Of a stretch of DNA of 64,000 nucleotides, positions 50,589 through 61,492 are shown one piece after another. The notes under the pieces were generated by a model. The model saw only the letters and a list, made by a program, of their open reading frames with translations. It had not been told where the DNA came from and made no database searches. Source of the DNA: Pinisolibacter aquiterrae (GTDB lineage Bacteria > Pseudomonadota > Alphaproteobacteria > Rhizobiales > Ancalomicrobiaceae); contig NZ_JAFNIH010000044.1 of NCBI RefSeq assembly GCF_019160155.1, positions 1-64,000 on the forward strand. Reading direction: 5' to 3'. Position 1 is the first letter of the stretch. Each line of letters starts with the position of its first letter. The position numbers and the translations under genes are program-made.

Positions 50589-51290
50589 TCAGGAGACGGC
50601 GCGGGTTTCGACCAGACGCCAGTTCGGATCGGACGACTTCAGCTCGCGAGCGAAGGTCCAGACGTCGATCAGGTCGGTCAGGCGGGCCGCGTCGCCGTCG
50701 ACCACGGTGCCGTCGGCGGCCGTCGTGACGGAGATCACCTTTGCGGCGAAGCGCACGGTGACGCGGGCGGAGCCGCCGGTGTTCTCGGCTTCGACGATCT
50801 CGGTGCGATCGAGGCCGACGAAGGTGAAGTCGACCTTCTCGCCACGCTTCTCGCGCTCGTCGATGCCGCGTCCGAAGCTCTCCATCACCTCCTTGGAGAG
50901 GAGCGACTTGAGGGCCTTGCGGTCGCCCTTGGCGTAGGCCGAGACGATCATCTCGTAGGCGATCTTGGCGCCGTCGACGAAGCGGACCGGATCGAAGGAA
51001 CGGTCGGTGGAGGCGATCGCGCGCAGGGCCGCGGAGAGCGGCGTCTCGGGGGCGGTCGGCTCCGCCGGCTCGTGATCGACCACGACGGCCTCGGTCTCGC
51101 GACGCGTCTCCCCGCTCGGCCGCGTCATCGGGATGACGTTGTCGTTGCCGGCGGTGCCGTCGTCGGCGTCGTCGGGGATCTGAAAGGGGGGTCGCTCGGA
51201 GCCGTTCTTCTGACCGAGCACGCCGTAGAGGCGCACGAAGATCACCACCGCGATGGCGAAGAAGACGATGGTGTAGAAATCGAGATGCAT
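50589..51290 (-). CDS. Tim44-domain membrane protein (TimA-like)
   Basis: 233 residues from MHLDFYTIVFFAIAVVIFVR. One N-terminal membrane helix (about 5-23), an acidic/Pro-rich linker (about 30-90), and a Tim44/MRPL45 domain (about 100-230: RFVDGAKIAYEMIVSAYAKG, SARVTVRFAAKVISV, LTDLIDVWTFARELKSSDPN). It is the bacterial relative of mitochondrial Tim44, of unclear function at the inner membrane. It is divergent from secB (214 bp), a conserved alphaproteobacterial pair. Confidence 0.9.
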   Translation of the reverse strand: MHLDFYTIVFFAIAVVIFVRLYGVLGQKNGSERPPFQIPDDADDGTAGNDNVIPMTRPSGETRRETEAVVVDHEPAEPTAPETPLSAALRAIASTDRSFDPVRFVDGAKIAYEMIVSAYAKGDRKALKSLLSKEVMESFGRGIDEREKRGEKVDFTFVGLDRTEIVEAENTGGSARVTVRFAAKVISVTTAADGTVVDGDAARLTDLIDVWTFARELKSSDPNWRLVETRAVS

Positions 51291-51504
51291 CTGATCGGGA
51301 TCCTCGTCTCGATGTCGCCGACGAACCCGGTGCGGGCGGGGCGACGCGCGACTTCCCCCCTTATCTAGCAACTCCGAAGCCTCGGTACGAGGGGTCGGTG
51401 TGATCTCTTCCTTCGCTCGACTTGTTCGGGCGCCCCCCGCATGCTAGCCAATCGCGCGACGATTTCGGCCCGGACACGGCGTTCGGGCGAGCCGGAGAAC
51501 AGCG

Positions 51505-51972
51505 ATGAGCGAAGAAAACGGCGCCGCCGGAGAGGCCCAGGCCCCCTCCCTGAGCGTGTTGGTCCAGTACGTCAAGGATCTCTCCTTCGAGAACCCCAAT
51601 GCGCCGAACTCGCTGGCCCCCCAGCAGAACGGGCCGCAGATCGACATCAACGTCAACGTCGGCGCGCAGCCGCTGTCGGCGACCGAATTCGAGGTCGAGC
51701 TGAAGCTCACCGCCAAGGCGAAGCTCGAAGAGACCGTCATGTTCAACGTCGAGCTGGTCTATGCCGGCCTCTTCCGGATCCAGAACGTGCCGGAGGAGCA
51801 CCTCCACCCGTTCGTGCTGATCGAGTGCCCGCGCCTGCTCTTCCCCTTCGCGCGCCAGATCCTGGCCGATTCGACCCGCAACGGCGGCTTCCCGCCGCTG
51901 CTGCTCGATCCGATCGACTTCGTCGCGCTCTATCAGCAGAACGCCGCGCAGCAGGCCGCCGCCGTCAACTGA
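51505..51972 (+). CDS. secB: Protein-export chaperone SecB
   Basis: 155 residues. SecB holds preproteins unfolded and delivers them to SecA. Family motifs: [72 protein letters not shown] and [18 protein letters not shown]. The N-terminal 12 residues are acidic. The gene is a monocistron: divergent promoter region upstream and a strong terminator 27 bp downstream. Confidence 0.97.
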   Translation: MSEENGAAGEAQAPSLSVLVQYVKDLSFENPNAPNSLAPQQNGPQIDINVNVGAQPLSATEFEVELKLTAKAKLEETVMFNVELVYAGLFRIQNVPEEHLHPFVLIECPRLLFPFARQILADSTRNGGFPPLLLDPIDFVALYQQNAAQQAAAVN

Positions 51973-51998
51973 CGCGACGCCACTCCGCCTTCGATCGA

Positions 51999-52033
51999 GA
52001 CCCTCGGAGCCCGGCTCCGGGGGTCTTTCGTTT
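51999..52033 (+). terminator. secB: Rho-independent terminator of secB
   Basis: GACCCTCGGAGC (51999-52010), loop CCG, GCTCCGGGGGTC (52014-52025), a 12-bp stem with one T/G wobble, then TTTCGTTT. Confidence 0.88.
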
Positions 52034-52048
52034 CGGGGGCGACGATCC

Positions 52049-52777
52049 TCAGCTCTCGCCGGGGCGCTCGGGGCCGGCGTAGTGCGTCCACAGCGCCTTC
52101 TCCCCCATCTTGCCGACGAAGGCCTGATGAGCGGTCCATTCGGCCTCGGAGAGACGCGGCGCGAGCGGGGTCGGGCGGGTGCGCGGGCCGGAGCGGGCGG
52201 CGGCGGCCGATCCGTCGGCGCGGCGGCCACGGCCGGGTTCCTCGGTGACGAGGCCGAGTGCGGCCTGACGGCCGCCGAGCAGCTCGACATAGACCTCCGC
52301 CAGGAGCTCGCTGTCGAGCAGCGCGCCGTGGAGGTCGCGGCGCGAATTGTCGATGCCGTAGCGACTGCACAGCGCGTCGAGCGAGTTGGGGCCGGCGGGG
52401 TGGCGGCGCTTGGCCAGCGCCAACGTGTCGACCATGCGCTCCGAGCCCACCGGCGGCAGGCCGAGGCGGGCGAATTCGGCGTTGATGAACTTGAAGTCGA
52501 ATTCGGCGTTGTGGGCGACGAGGCGGGCGTCGCCGATGAAGGCGACGAAGTCGGCGGCGATCTCGGCGAACTTCGGCTTGTCGGCGAGGAATTCGTCGGA
52601 GAGCCCGTGCACCTCGAAGGCGCCGCGCGGCATCGTCCGTTCCGGGTTGATGTAGACGTGGAAGGTCTGGCCGGTGGCGATGTGATTGACGAGCTCGATA
52701 CAGCCGATCTCGACGATACGGTCGCCGGTCTTGGGATCGAAGCCGGTGGTCTCGGTGTCGAAGACGATTTCGCGCAC
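52049..52777 (-). CDS. dnaQ: DNA polymerase III epsilon subunit (proofreading exonuclease)
   Basis: 242 residues. DEDDh 3'-5' exonuclease: ExoI VFDTETTGFDPKTGDRIVEI, ExoII LVAHNAEFDFKFINAEFARL and ExoIII RRDLHGALLDSELLAEVYVE, all acidic residues and the His in place. Residues about 180-242 are the variable tail that contacts the polymerase core. Start is the GTG at 52777, with GGGAGA 7 nt upstream; the N-terminus then begins (M)REIVFDTETTG as in family members. It follows coaE by 76 bp in the same direction. Confidence 0.95.
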   Translation of the reverse strand: MREIVFDTETTGFDPKTGDRIVEIGCIELVNHIATGQTFHVYINPERTMPRGAFEVHGLSDEFLADKPKFAEIAADFVAFIGDARLVAHNAEFDFKFINAEFARLGLPPVGSERMVDTLALAKRRHPAGPNSLDALCSRYGIDNSRRDLHGALLDSELLAEVYVELLGGRQAALGLVTEEPGRGRRADGSAAAARSGPRTRPTPLAPRLSEAEWTAHQAFVGKMGEKALWTHYAGPERPGES

Positions 52778-52853
52778 GGTCGGTTCTCCCTCGTCGGCCC
52801 GAGCCGCGATGGAATCAGGGTGCCGCCTCCGGTTCAAGTCCGGGCGGCGCCGA

Positions 52854-53444
52854 TCAGCGGTTCATCCCCCGGCAAGCGCGCAGGATCCCCTCGACCTGGT
52901 GGCGGGCCGGGGCGAGACCGCGTCCGCTGTCGACCAGGAAATGCGAACGGCGACGCTTCTCGGCGTCCGGCATCTGGCGGGCGAGGATGCGCTCGAAGGT
53001 CTCGACGGTCGCGCCGGGGCGGGCGAGGACGCGGGCGCGTTGCACGTCGGCCGGCGCCGTGACGGTGACGACGGCGTCGACCCGAGCGTCGCCGCCGGTC
53101 TCGAAGAGGAGCGGGATGTCGAGGACGACGACGCGCCGGCCGCACGACCGGGCCGTATCGAGAAAGGCGGTCTCGGCGGCGCGCACCAGCGGGTGGACGA
53201 TCGCCTCGAGCCGTTTCACCGCCGCGTCGTCGCCGAGGACACGGGCGCCGAGGGCGACGCGATCGACGCCGCCGTCCCGCGTGGTGCCGGGAAAGGCCGC
53301 CTCGATCGCGGCCACGGCGGGCCCGCGATAGAGCGCGTGGACGGTGGCGTCGGCGTCGTGGACCGGGATACCGGCCGCGCGGAAGAGATCGGCCGTGGTC
53401 GACTTGCCCATGCCGATCGAGCCGGTGAGGCCGAGGACGATCAT
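52854..53444 (-). CDS. coaE: Dephospho-CoA kinase
   Basis: 196 residues. CoaE performs the last step of coenzyme A synthesis. P-loop [34 protein letters not shown], and [20 protein letters not shown] with the conserved DIPLLFE motif; [20 protein letters not shown] near the end. It starts within the last 4 bp of aroE. The order maf-aroE-coaE-dnaQ next to ppsR and hemE is typical of alphaproteobacterial origin regions. Confidence 0.96.
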   Translation of the reverse strand: MIVLGLTGSIGMGKSTTADLFRAAGIPVHDADATVHALYRGPAVAAIEAAFPGTTRDGGVDRVALGARVLGDDAAVKRLEAIVHPLVRAAETAFLDTARSCGRRVVVLDIPLLFETGGDARVDAVVTVTAPADVQRARVLARPGATVETFERILARQMPDAEKRRRSHFLVDSGRGLAPARHQVEGILRACRGMNR

Positions 53445-54283
53445 TCGATCCCTCCGAGATCGGCGAGGATCCGGCGTCGCAGGGCCGGCGTCACCGTCGG
53501 GCGGACCCCGAACCAACGCTCGAAACCGGGCACGGCCTGATGCAGCAACATGCCGAGGCCGTCGACGGTGGCGAGGCCACGGGCGCGGGCGGCGGCGAGG
53601 AGCGGGGTCTCGAGCGGCACGTAGACGATGTCGGTGACGAGGGCATCGCTCGGGAGCGGCGCCAGATCGATCGTCATGTCGTCCTTGCCGGTCATGCCGA
53701 GCGAAGTGGTGTTGACGAGGAGGCGCGCGTCGACGAGGAGGCGCGACACGTCGTCCCAGCCGTGCGCGCGTGTCTCTCCGCCGAGACGGGCGGCGAGCGC
53801 CTCGGCGCGGGCGAGCGTCCGGTTGACGAGGCGGACGCGGAATCCGCGCGCCTGCAGTCCCCAGGCGACGGCGGAGGCCGCCCCGCCCGCCCCGAGGACC
53901 ACGGCGTCGCCGGGTCGGGTGTCCCAACCCTCGGAGCGATCGTCGAGATTGGCGAGAAAGCCGGGCGCGTCGGTGTTGGCGCCGCAGAGTTTTCCGCCGT
54001 CGATCCACAGGGTGTTCACCGCTCCGGTCGCCTCGGCGACGGGATCCCTTTCGGAAGCGATCCGATAGGCGACCTCCTTGTGCGGCACGGTGACGTTGCC
54101 GCCGGCCCACGCCCCGCCGGGCAGAGCGCGCAGGAAGGATTCGATCTCCTCCGGCGGCACCGCGAGGCGCTCGTAGGAGCCGGCGAGGCCGTGTTCGGCG
54201 AGCCAGAAACCGTGGATCAGGGGCGAGCGCGACTGGGCGATCGGCCAGCCGAGGACGAAGGCGCGCGGCGCGGCGGCGGTCAT
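53441..54283 (-). CDS. aroE: Shikimate dehydrogenase
   Basis: 280 residues. AroE reduces 3-dehydroshikimate with NADPH in aromatic amino acid synthesis. Shikimate-binding motif [20 protein letters not shown], the catalytic Lys in [33 protein letters not shown] motif [16 protein letters not shown] with VNRTLARA, and [20 protein letters not shown]. It overlaps maf and coaE by 4 bp each, so maf-aroE-coaE is a tightly coupled unit. Confidence 0.96.
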   Translation of the reverse strand: MTAAAPRAFVLGWPIAQSRSPLIHGFWLAEHGLAGSYERLAVPPEEIESFLRALPGGAWAGGNVTVPHKEVAYRIASERDPVAEATGAVNTLWIDGGKLCGANTDAPGFLANLDDRSEGWDTRPGDAVVLGAGGAASAVAWGLQARGFRVRLVNRTLARAEALAARLGGETRAHGWDDVSRLLVDARLLVNTTSLGMTGKDDMTIDLAPLPSDALVTDIVYVPLETPLLAAARARGLATVDGLGMLLHQAVPGFERWFGVRPTVTPALRRRILADLGGIE

Positions 54284-54879
54284 GCGGGCAGGTCTCCCCG
54301 GCGGCGGAGTTCGGCGAGAAGCGGCAGGAGCGGCAGGCCGAGGATGGTGAAATAGTCGCCCTCGATCGCCTCGAACAGGGTGATGCCGATCCCTTCCAGC
54401 TGATAACAGCCGACGCTCGCGAGCACGGCGTCGCCGGCGCGATCGCAATAGGCGTCGAGGAAGGCGTCGGAGAAGGGCCGCATGGTCATGGCGGCGACCG
54501 AGACGTGGCGCCATACGACGGTGCCGTCCTCGACCAGGGCGAGGGCGGAGTGGAGTTCGTGGGCGCGGCCGCGCAGACGTTCGAGCTGGGCGCGGGCGGC
54601 GGCGCGGTTCTCCGGCTTGACGAAACGCTCGCCGTCGAGTCCGAGCGTCTGATCGCAGCCGAGCACGAGATCGCCGGGACGGCGGGTGGCGACGTCGAGC
54701 GCCTTGGCCTCCGCGAGATGAAGGGCGAGGGCGCCGGGCGAGGCCCCGGCGGCGAGAAGCGGTTCCTCGACGGCGCGTTCGTCGACGTCGGAGGGTTCGG
54801 TCGCGAAGGCGAGGCCGGCGCCCTCGAGCAGCGCGATGCGCGAACGGGAACGCGAGGCGAGGACGAGGGTCTTCGGCAT
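54280..54879 (-). CDS. maf: Maf-family nucleoside triphosphate pyrophosphatase
   Basis: 199 residues. Maf enzymes hydrolyse dTTP/UTP or modified nucleotides to the monophosphate. N-terminal SxSRR-like motif [54 protein letters not shown], and [20 protein letters not shown] with LGLPLLPLL. Which Maf subfamily (YhdE- or YceF-like) is unclear. It overlaps aroE by 4 bp and follows ppsR by 31 bp. Confidence 0.94.
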   Translation of the reverse strand: MPKTLVLASRSRSRIALLEGAGLAFATEPSDVDERAVEEPLLAAGASPGALALHLAEAKALDVATRRPGDLVLGCDQTLGLDGERFVKPENRAAARAQLERLRGRAHELHSALALVEDGTVVWRHVSVAAMTMRPFSDAFLDAYCDRAGDAVLASVGCYQLEGIGITLFEAIEGDYFTILGLPLLPLLAELRRRGDLPA

Positions 54880-54910
54880 GGATCTCCTCGGGCGAATCGG
54901 ATGCGTGGCG

Positions 54911-55738
54911 TCAGCCGCGGCGATGGGTGCGGAGATAGCCGGTGATCGCAGCGGCGGTCTCCTCGATCGAGCGGCGGGTGACGTCGATCACCGGCCAGTC
55001 GTGATCGGCGCAGAGCCGACGCATGGTGCCGAGCTCGGCGGCGATCGAGGGGCGATCGACATAGGTGGTGTCGAAGGCCTTCGAACCCATGGCGAGAACC
55101 CGATTCTCGCGGATCTGGGCGATGCGGTCGGGACTGGCGATGAGGCCGACGACCAGGGGCTTCGTCACCAGGAACAGCGACGGCGGCGGCGGGATCTCCG
55201 GCACGATCGGAATGTTGGCGACCTTGATGCCGCGATTGGCGAGATAGATCGAGGTCGGTGTCTTGGAGGTGCGCGACACGCCGAGAATCACCACGTCGGC
55301 CTCGTCGAGGTCGTGCGGCAGCTGGCCGTCGTCGTGCGCCATGGTGAAGTTCATGGCCTCGATGCGTTTGAAATAGTCGGCGTCGAGCGAATGCTGGGCG
55401 CCGGCGCGCCAGGTCTCGGTCACGTTCAGGAACGAACGGAAGATGTCGAGGACCGGCGCCAGGACGGAGACGCAGGGCAGGCCCTGATCGCGGCAGAACC
55501 GATCGAGGCGGGCGGCGAGATCCGGATTGACCAGGGTGTAGAGCACGATGCCGGGGAACTGCTCGATCTCGACCAGCGCCTTGTCGAGATGGCGATCGAC
55601 CCGGATCAGGGGATGAATGTGCTCGATCGGCTCGATCTTCTCGTACTGGGCGGCGGCGGCGCGCGCGACGGTGATCAGCGTCTCGCCGGTCGAATCCGAA
55701 ATCAGATGAAGATGAAAGAAGTTGGTCGAGGTGTTCAC
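54911..55738 (-). CDS. ppsR: Pyruvate, water dikinase / PPDK regulatory protein (DUF299)
   Basis: 275 residues. Bifunctional ADP-dependent kinase and Pi-dependent phosphorylase that switches phosphoenolpyruvate synthase or pyruvate-phosphate dikinase. Conserved regions: [51 protein letters not shown], and the P-loop-like [20 protein letters not shown], then [14 protein letters not shown]. This gene next to hemE marks the origin flank in several alphaproteobacteria. Its target enzyme is not in the window. Confidence 0.94.
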   Translation of the reverse strand: MNTSTNFFHLHLISDSTGETLITVARAAAAQYEKIEPIEHIHPLIRVDRHLDKALVEIEQFPGIVLYTLVNPDLAARLDRFCRDQGLPCVSVLAPVLDIFRSFLNVTETWRAGAQHSLDADYFKRIEAMNFTMAHDDGQLPHDLDEADVVILGVSRTSKTPTSIYLANRGIKVANIPIVPEIPPPPSLFLVTKPLVVGLIASPDRIAQIRENRVLAMGSKAFDTTYVDRPSIAAELGTMRRLCADHDWPVIDVTRRSIEETAAAITGYLRTHRRG

Positions 55739-56166
55739 TGGTTTGTCCCCAGGGGGGCCGGCGTCGGTGGACGAATGGGCCGGTCGGCGCGGCGGGCGCC
55801 ACTCTCTCCCGTTCGTGCAATTCGATCAACAGGAACGAAGGAACGAGGGCGAACCGCCACGCTCATACCGGGTTGGGGACGGAGGACGCGCCGGACGGGA
55901 GATCTCGACTCCTCGTCCACAGGCGCGAGTCTCGAACGAGTTCGTTAAGGTTCTGTAAAGACAGATTAACGAATCGTTAACGAGGTGGTCGCTCGCATCG
56001 AGCCGGAATCGATCCGATGCGCCGTCGAGAATCGGGGGTGACACGTGAGTCATTGTGGATCGAGCGAGATCCCGGTAATCCACCGTCAAACAGTCTCAGC
56101 AGACTTCATTCGAAGAATGTTCTGAAGAGAAGGGATGTGGGCCACTCGGCCCGGAGGGAGATCGGC
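55739..56166. other. Candidate chromosomal replication origin (oriC)
   Basis: 428-bp gap between divergent ppsR and hemE, the known oriC position in several alphaproteobacteria. It holds a tandem pair of CtrA-type sites (55945-55980) in a local AT-rich island, five GANTC sites (55907, 55971, 56006, 56029, 56047), and DnaA-box-like motifs: CGATCCACA read on the minus strand (56054-56062, 8/9 to the Caulobacter G-box TGATCCACA), TCGTCCACA (55913-55921) and TAATCCACC (56076-56084). Flanking genes mostly run away from it on both sides. hemE and ppsR promoters must also lie here. Confidence 0.75.
55945..55980. promoter_or_regulatory. Tandem CtrA-type binding sites
   Basis: TTAA (55945-55948)-N7-TAAA (55956-55959), then TTAA (55966-55969)-N7-TTAA (55977-55980). 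The second is a perfect match to the CtrA motif TTAA-N7-TTAA, with a GAATC methylation site in its spacer; the first has one mismatch. The two are offset by 21 bp, two helical turns. Confidence 0.7.
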
Positions 56167-57198
56167 ATGACCGAACGAAAGATGATGGCGGTGCTGAATG
56201 GGGCGAGCGTGTTCCCCCCGCCGATCTGGGTCATGCGTCAGGCCGGCCGCTATCTGCCGGAATATCGCGCGACGCGCTCTCAGGCCGGCGGCTTCCTCGA
56301 CCTCTGTTACAATCCGGGTCTCGCCTGCGAGGTCACGCTCCAGCCGATCCGCCGCTACGGTTTCGATGCGGCCATCCTCTTCTCGGACATTCTCGTGATC
56401 CCCGACGCGCTCGGGCGGAAGGTCGCGTTCCAGGAGGGCGAAGGTCCGGTTCTCGAGCCGCTCGATCTCGATCGGGTGGGTGCGCTCGATCTGACCCGCA
56501 TCCACGAGCGCCTGGGGCCGGTCTACGAGGCGGTCGAAAGGATCCGGGGGGCGCTGCCTCCCGAGACCACGTTCCTCGGCTTCTGTGGCGCTCCCTGGAC
56601 GGTGGCGACCTATATGATCGCCGGGCGAGGCACCTCCGATCAGGGTCCGGCCCGCAAGGCGGCGTTGCGCGATCCGGACGGGTTCGCCAAATTGATCGAC
56701 GTTCTGGTCCAGGCGTCGATCGCCTATCTGGCGCGGCAGATCGCCCGTGGCGCCGATGCGGTGCAGATCTTCGACACCTGGGCAGGGGTTCTCGACGAAA
56801 GCGAGTTCGAGCGGTGGGTGATCGCGCCGACCAAGGCGATCGTCGCCGGTCTCCGGGCGATCCATCCGGGCGCGCGGGTGATCGGCTTTCCGAAGGGCGC
56901 GCAGGCGCTGCTCGCCCGTTACGTCGCCGAGACCGGGGTCGACGCGGTCGGGATCGACTGGACCATGCCGCATGCCTTCGTGCGGGCCGAGCTCCAGGAC
57001 AAGGTCGCGGTGCAGGGCAATCTCGATCCGATGCGGGTGGTGGTCGGTGGCCGCGCTCTCGACGAGGGCGTCGACCGGGTGCTCGAAGGGCTCGGGGCGG
57101 GACGTCTGATCTTCAATCTCGGTCACGGCATCACGCCGGACGCCGACCCGGCCAACATGGCGCGCCTCGTCGAGCGGGTTCGCGCGGCGAAGCGGTGA
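56167..57198 (+). CDS. hemE: Uroporphyrinogen decarboxylase
   Basis: 343 residues. HemE removes four acetate carboxyls from uroporphyrinogen III in haem and chlorophyll synthesis. Signature 1 is [39 protein letters not shown] holds the catalytic Asp; signature 2 is [19 protein letters not shown]; later [11 protein letters not shown] and [14 protein letters not shown]. The ATG at 56167 follows GGAGGGAG; an open extension to 56017 runs into the candidate origin and is unconserved. It is 10 bp upstream of hemJ. Confidence 0.97.
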   Translation: MTERKMMAVLNGASVFPPPIWVMRQAGRYLPEYRATRSQAGGFLDLCYNPGLACEVTLQPIRRYGFDAAILFSDILVIPDALGRKVAFQEGEGPVLEPLDLDRVGALDLTRIHERLGPVYEAVERIRGALPPETTFLGFCGAPWTVATYMIAGRGTSDQGPARKAALRDPDGFAKLIDVLVQASIAYLARQIARGADAVQIFDTWAGVLDESEFERWVIAPTKAIVAGLRAIHPGARVIGFPKGAQALLARYVAETGVDAVGIDWTMPHAFVRAELQDKVAVQGNLDPMRVVVGGRALDEGVDRVLEGLGAGRLIFNLGHGITPDADPANMARLVERVRAAKR

Positions 57199-57208
57199 GG
57201 AGAGGGAC

Positions 57209-57739
57209 ATGGCGGCGAGCCGAGCGGAAGTCGGGACGCGGGTGAAGCGCACGGTCGTTTCTCTGGCGATCACCGGGGCGATCCTCGTCGCGTCGATCTA
57301 TGCGATCGGTCCGGGCGCCTACGACTGGATCAAGTCACTCCACGTGATCGCGGTGATCTCGTGGATGGCGGGCATGCTCTATCTGCCGCGGCTCTTCGTC
57401 TATCACTGCGGCGTCGCGCCGGGGTCGGAGGCTTCGGAGACCTTCAAGGTGATGGAACGCAAGCTCCTGCGCTACATCATCAACCCGGCGATGGTGGTGT
57501 CATGGGTCGCGGGTCTGTGGATCGCGATCGTCGTCTTCGGTTTTCACGGCGGCTGGCTCCACGCCAAACTGGCGCTGGTGCTCGGGCTTTCGGCCGCGCA
57601 CGGCTATTTCGCCAAGGCGGTCGCCGATTTCGCCCGCGACGAGGGCAATCGCAATCATCGCCACTGGCGCTTCATGAACGAGGTGCCGACCCTGATCATG
57701 ATCGCCGTCGTGATCCTGGTGATCGTCAAGCCGTTTTGA
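57209..57739 (+). CDS. hemJ: Protoporphyrinogen oxidase HemJ
   Basis: 176 residues with four or five membrane helices. HemJ is the haem-containing protoporphyrinogen IX oxidase of many alphaproteobacteria and cyanobacteria. Conserved [20 protein letters not shown] with the functional His, [10 protein letters not shown], and [20 protein letters not shown] with the essential Lys. The C-terminal [20 protein letters not shown] is typical. GAGGAGAGG precedes the start. Only 10 bp separate it from hemE, so hemE-hemJ is an operon for two haem-pathway steps. Confidence 0.93.
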   Translation: MAASRAEVGTRVKRTVVSLAITGAILVASIYAIGPGAYDWIKSLHVIAVISWMAGMLYLPRLFVYHCGVAPGSEASETFKVMERKLLRYIINPAMVVSWVAGLWIAIVVFGFHGGWLHAKLALVLGLSAAHGYFAKAVADFARDEGNRNHRHWRFMNEVPTLIMIAVVILVIVKPF

Positions 57740-58031
57740 GGGGGGTCGGGCGGGAACGCCTTCGATTTCGCCAACCGGGGTCTTGCGACGCAGGGCAGGA
57801 CCGACTATTTTGCAGCCGTCCCATCTTGCGAGACGATTTCTTCGTGAGCGTTCGAGCGCATCGAAGATCCGGAGGTCCGGCCGAGCCGCTCCATCGTTTC
57901 GCCCTCCCTCCTCTTCGTGCCGCGGACGCTCTTCGGTTCTTCACCGCGACACGCAAGTTTCTCCTCCGTTCAATCGGCCGGCGATGCGACCATCGCCGGT
58001 TCCGGGTCGTCATCCCGAGAGACCTCTCCCC

Positions 58032-59297
58032 ATGCAGCAGCTGAAACTCCAGGACCTCAAGTCCAAGTCGCCGACCGAACTCCTCGCCTTCGCGGAGGAG
58101 CTCGAGGTCGAGAACGCCAGCACGATGCGCAAGCAGGAGCTGATGTTCGCGATCCTCAAGCAGCTCGCGGCGCGGGAGGTGGAGATCATCGGCGAAGGCG
58201 TCGTCGAGGTGCTGCAGGACGGCTTCGGCTTCCTGCGGTCTCCGGACGCGAACTATCTGCCGGGTCCCGACGACATCTACGTCTCGCCTTCGCAGATCCG
58301 CCGCTTCTCGCTGCGCACCGGCGACACGGTCGAGGGCCACATCCGATCCCCGAAGGAGGGCGAGCGTTATTTCGCCCTGCTCAAGGTCAACACGATCAAC
58401 TTCGAGGATCCGGAGCGGGCGCGTCACAAGGTCAACTTCGACAACCTGACGCCGCTCTATCCCGACAGCCGCTTCAAGATGGAGCCGGAGGAGCCGACCT
58501 CGAAGGACAATTCGGCGCGCGTGATCGACATCGTCGCGCCGCTCGGCAAGGGCCAGCGCGCGCTGATCGTCGCGCCGCCGCGCACGGGTAAGACGGTTCT
58601 TCTGCAGAACATCGCCCGCTCGATCACCGCCAATCATCCCGACTGCTTTCTGATCGTCCTCCTCATCGACGAACGTCCCGAGGAAGTGACCGACATGCAG
58701 CGTACGGTGAAGGGCGAGGTGGTCTCCTCGACCTTCGACGAGCCGGCGTCACGTCACGTCCAGGTCGCCGAGATGGTCATCGAGAAGGCCAAGCGTCTGG
58801 TCGAGCACGGCCGCGACGTCGTGATCCTGCTCGATTCGATCACCCGCCTCGGCCGCGCGTACAACACGGTGGTGCCGTCGTCGGGCAAAGTTCTGACCGG
58901 CGGCGTCGACGCCAACGCCCTGCAGCGCCCGAAGCGCTTCTTCGGCGCGGCGCGCAACATCGAGAACGGTGGCTCGCTGACCATCATCGCCACGGCGCTG
59001 ATCGAAACCGGCAGCCGCATGGACGAAGTGATCTTCGAAGAGTTCAAGGGCACCGGCAACTCCGAGATCATTCTCGACCGCAAGGTGGCCGACAAGCGCG
59101 TCTTCCCGGCGATCGACATCACCCGCTCCGGCACCCGCAAGGAGGAGCTGCTGGTCCCCGCCGACGTGCTCAAGAAGACCTATGTGCTGCGTCGCATCCT
59201 GACGCCGATGGGCACCGTCGACGCGATCGAGTTCCTGCTCGACAAGCTGCGCCAGACCAAGCGCAACGCCGACTTCTTCGATTCGATGAACACCTGA
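58032..59297 (+). CDS. rho: Transcription termination factor Rho
   Basis: 421 residues, the usual length. Rho is the hexameric RNA translocase for factor-dependent termination. N-terminal [20 protein letters not shown], the cold-shock-like RNA-binding domain with [20 protein letters not shown], Walker [13 protein letters not shown], Walker [17 protein letters not shown], the Q-loop [20 protein letters not shown] and R-loop region [18 protein letters not shown]. The leader after hemJ is 292 bp and gene-free; rho is often autoregulated through such leaders. A clear hairpin terminator follows 33 bp after the stop. Confidence 0.98.
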   Translation: MQQLKLQDLKSKSPTELLAFAEELEVENASTMRKQELMFAILKQLAAREVEIIGEGVVEVLQDGFGFLRSPDANYLPGPDDIYVSPSQIRRFSLRTGDTVEGHIRSPKEGERYFALLKVNTINFEDPERARHKVNFDNLTPLYPDSRFKMEPEEPTSKDNSARVIDIVAPLGKGQRALIVAPPRTGKTVLLQNIARSITANHPDCFLIVLLIDERPEEVTDMQRTVKGEVVSSTFDEPASRHVQVAEMVIEKAKRLVEHGRDVVILLDSITRLGRAYNTVVPSSGKVLTGGVDANALQRPKRFFGAARNIENGGSLTIIATALIETGSRMDEVIFEEFKGTGNSEIILDRKVADKRVFPAIDITRSGTRKEELLVPADVLKKTYVLRRILTPMGTVDAIEFLLDKLRQTKRNADFFDSMNT

Positions 59298-59330
59298 TCG
59301 AATCGGCGACGAACCGAATCGGATGTGCAA

Positions 59331-59367
59331 CGGGCCCCGAGAGCGATCTCGGGGCCCGTTCGTGTTT
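59331..59367 (+). terminator. rho: Terminator of rho
   Basis: CGGGCCCCGAGA (59331-59342), loop GCGA, TCTCGGGGCCCG (59347-59358), a perfect 12-bp stem followed by TTCGTGTTT. The last bases overlap parS-like site 2. Confidence 0.8.
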
Positions 59368-59378
59368 CACGTGAATCC
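59363..59378. promoter_or_regulatory. parS-like ParB-binding site 2
   Basis: TGTTTCACGTGAATCC, 14 of 16 matches to the parS consensus, in the gap between the convergent rho and DUF255 genes, about 3.4 kb right of the candidate oriC. Confidence 0.65.
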
Positions 59379-59390
59379 TCCGCCGATCGC

Positions 59391-61430
<2,040 letters not shown>

Positions 61431-61492
61431 CCTCCATCGGGCGAAGCGGGCGCCCGGGGAACATTAGGGCTTTCGACCGAAAGGAACAGGGT

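Noticed and set aside
52778-52853. 76-bp dnaQ-coaE gap with a GGTTCAAGTCC T-arm-like sequence, of tRNA length
   Set aside because: No matching acceptor stem, anticodon arm or D-arm can be drawn; the T-arm resemblance is by chance.
56041-56052. ACACGTGAGTCA near hemE as a fourth parS site
   Set aside because: Only the CACGTGA core matches; the flanking bases depart from the parS palindrome.
56017-56166. 50-codon N-terminal extension of hemE
   Set aside because: It reads through the candidate origin, has no HemE similarity, and the ATG at 56167 has a good GGAGGGAG site.
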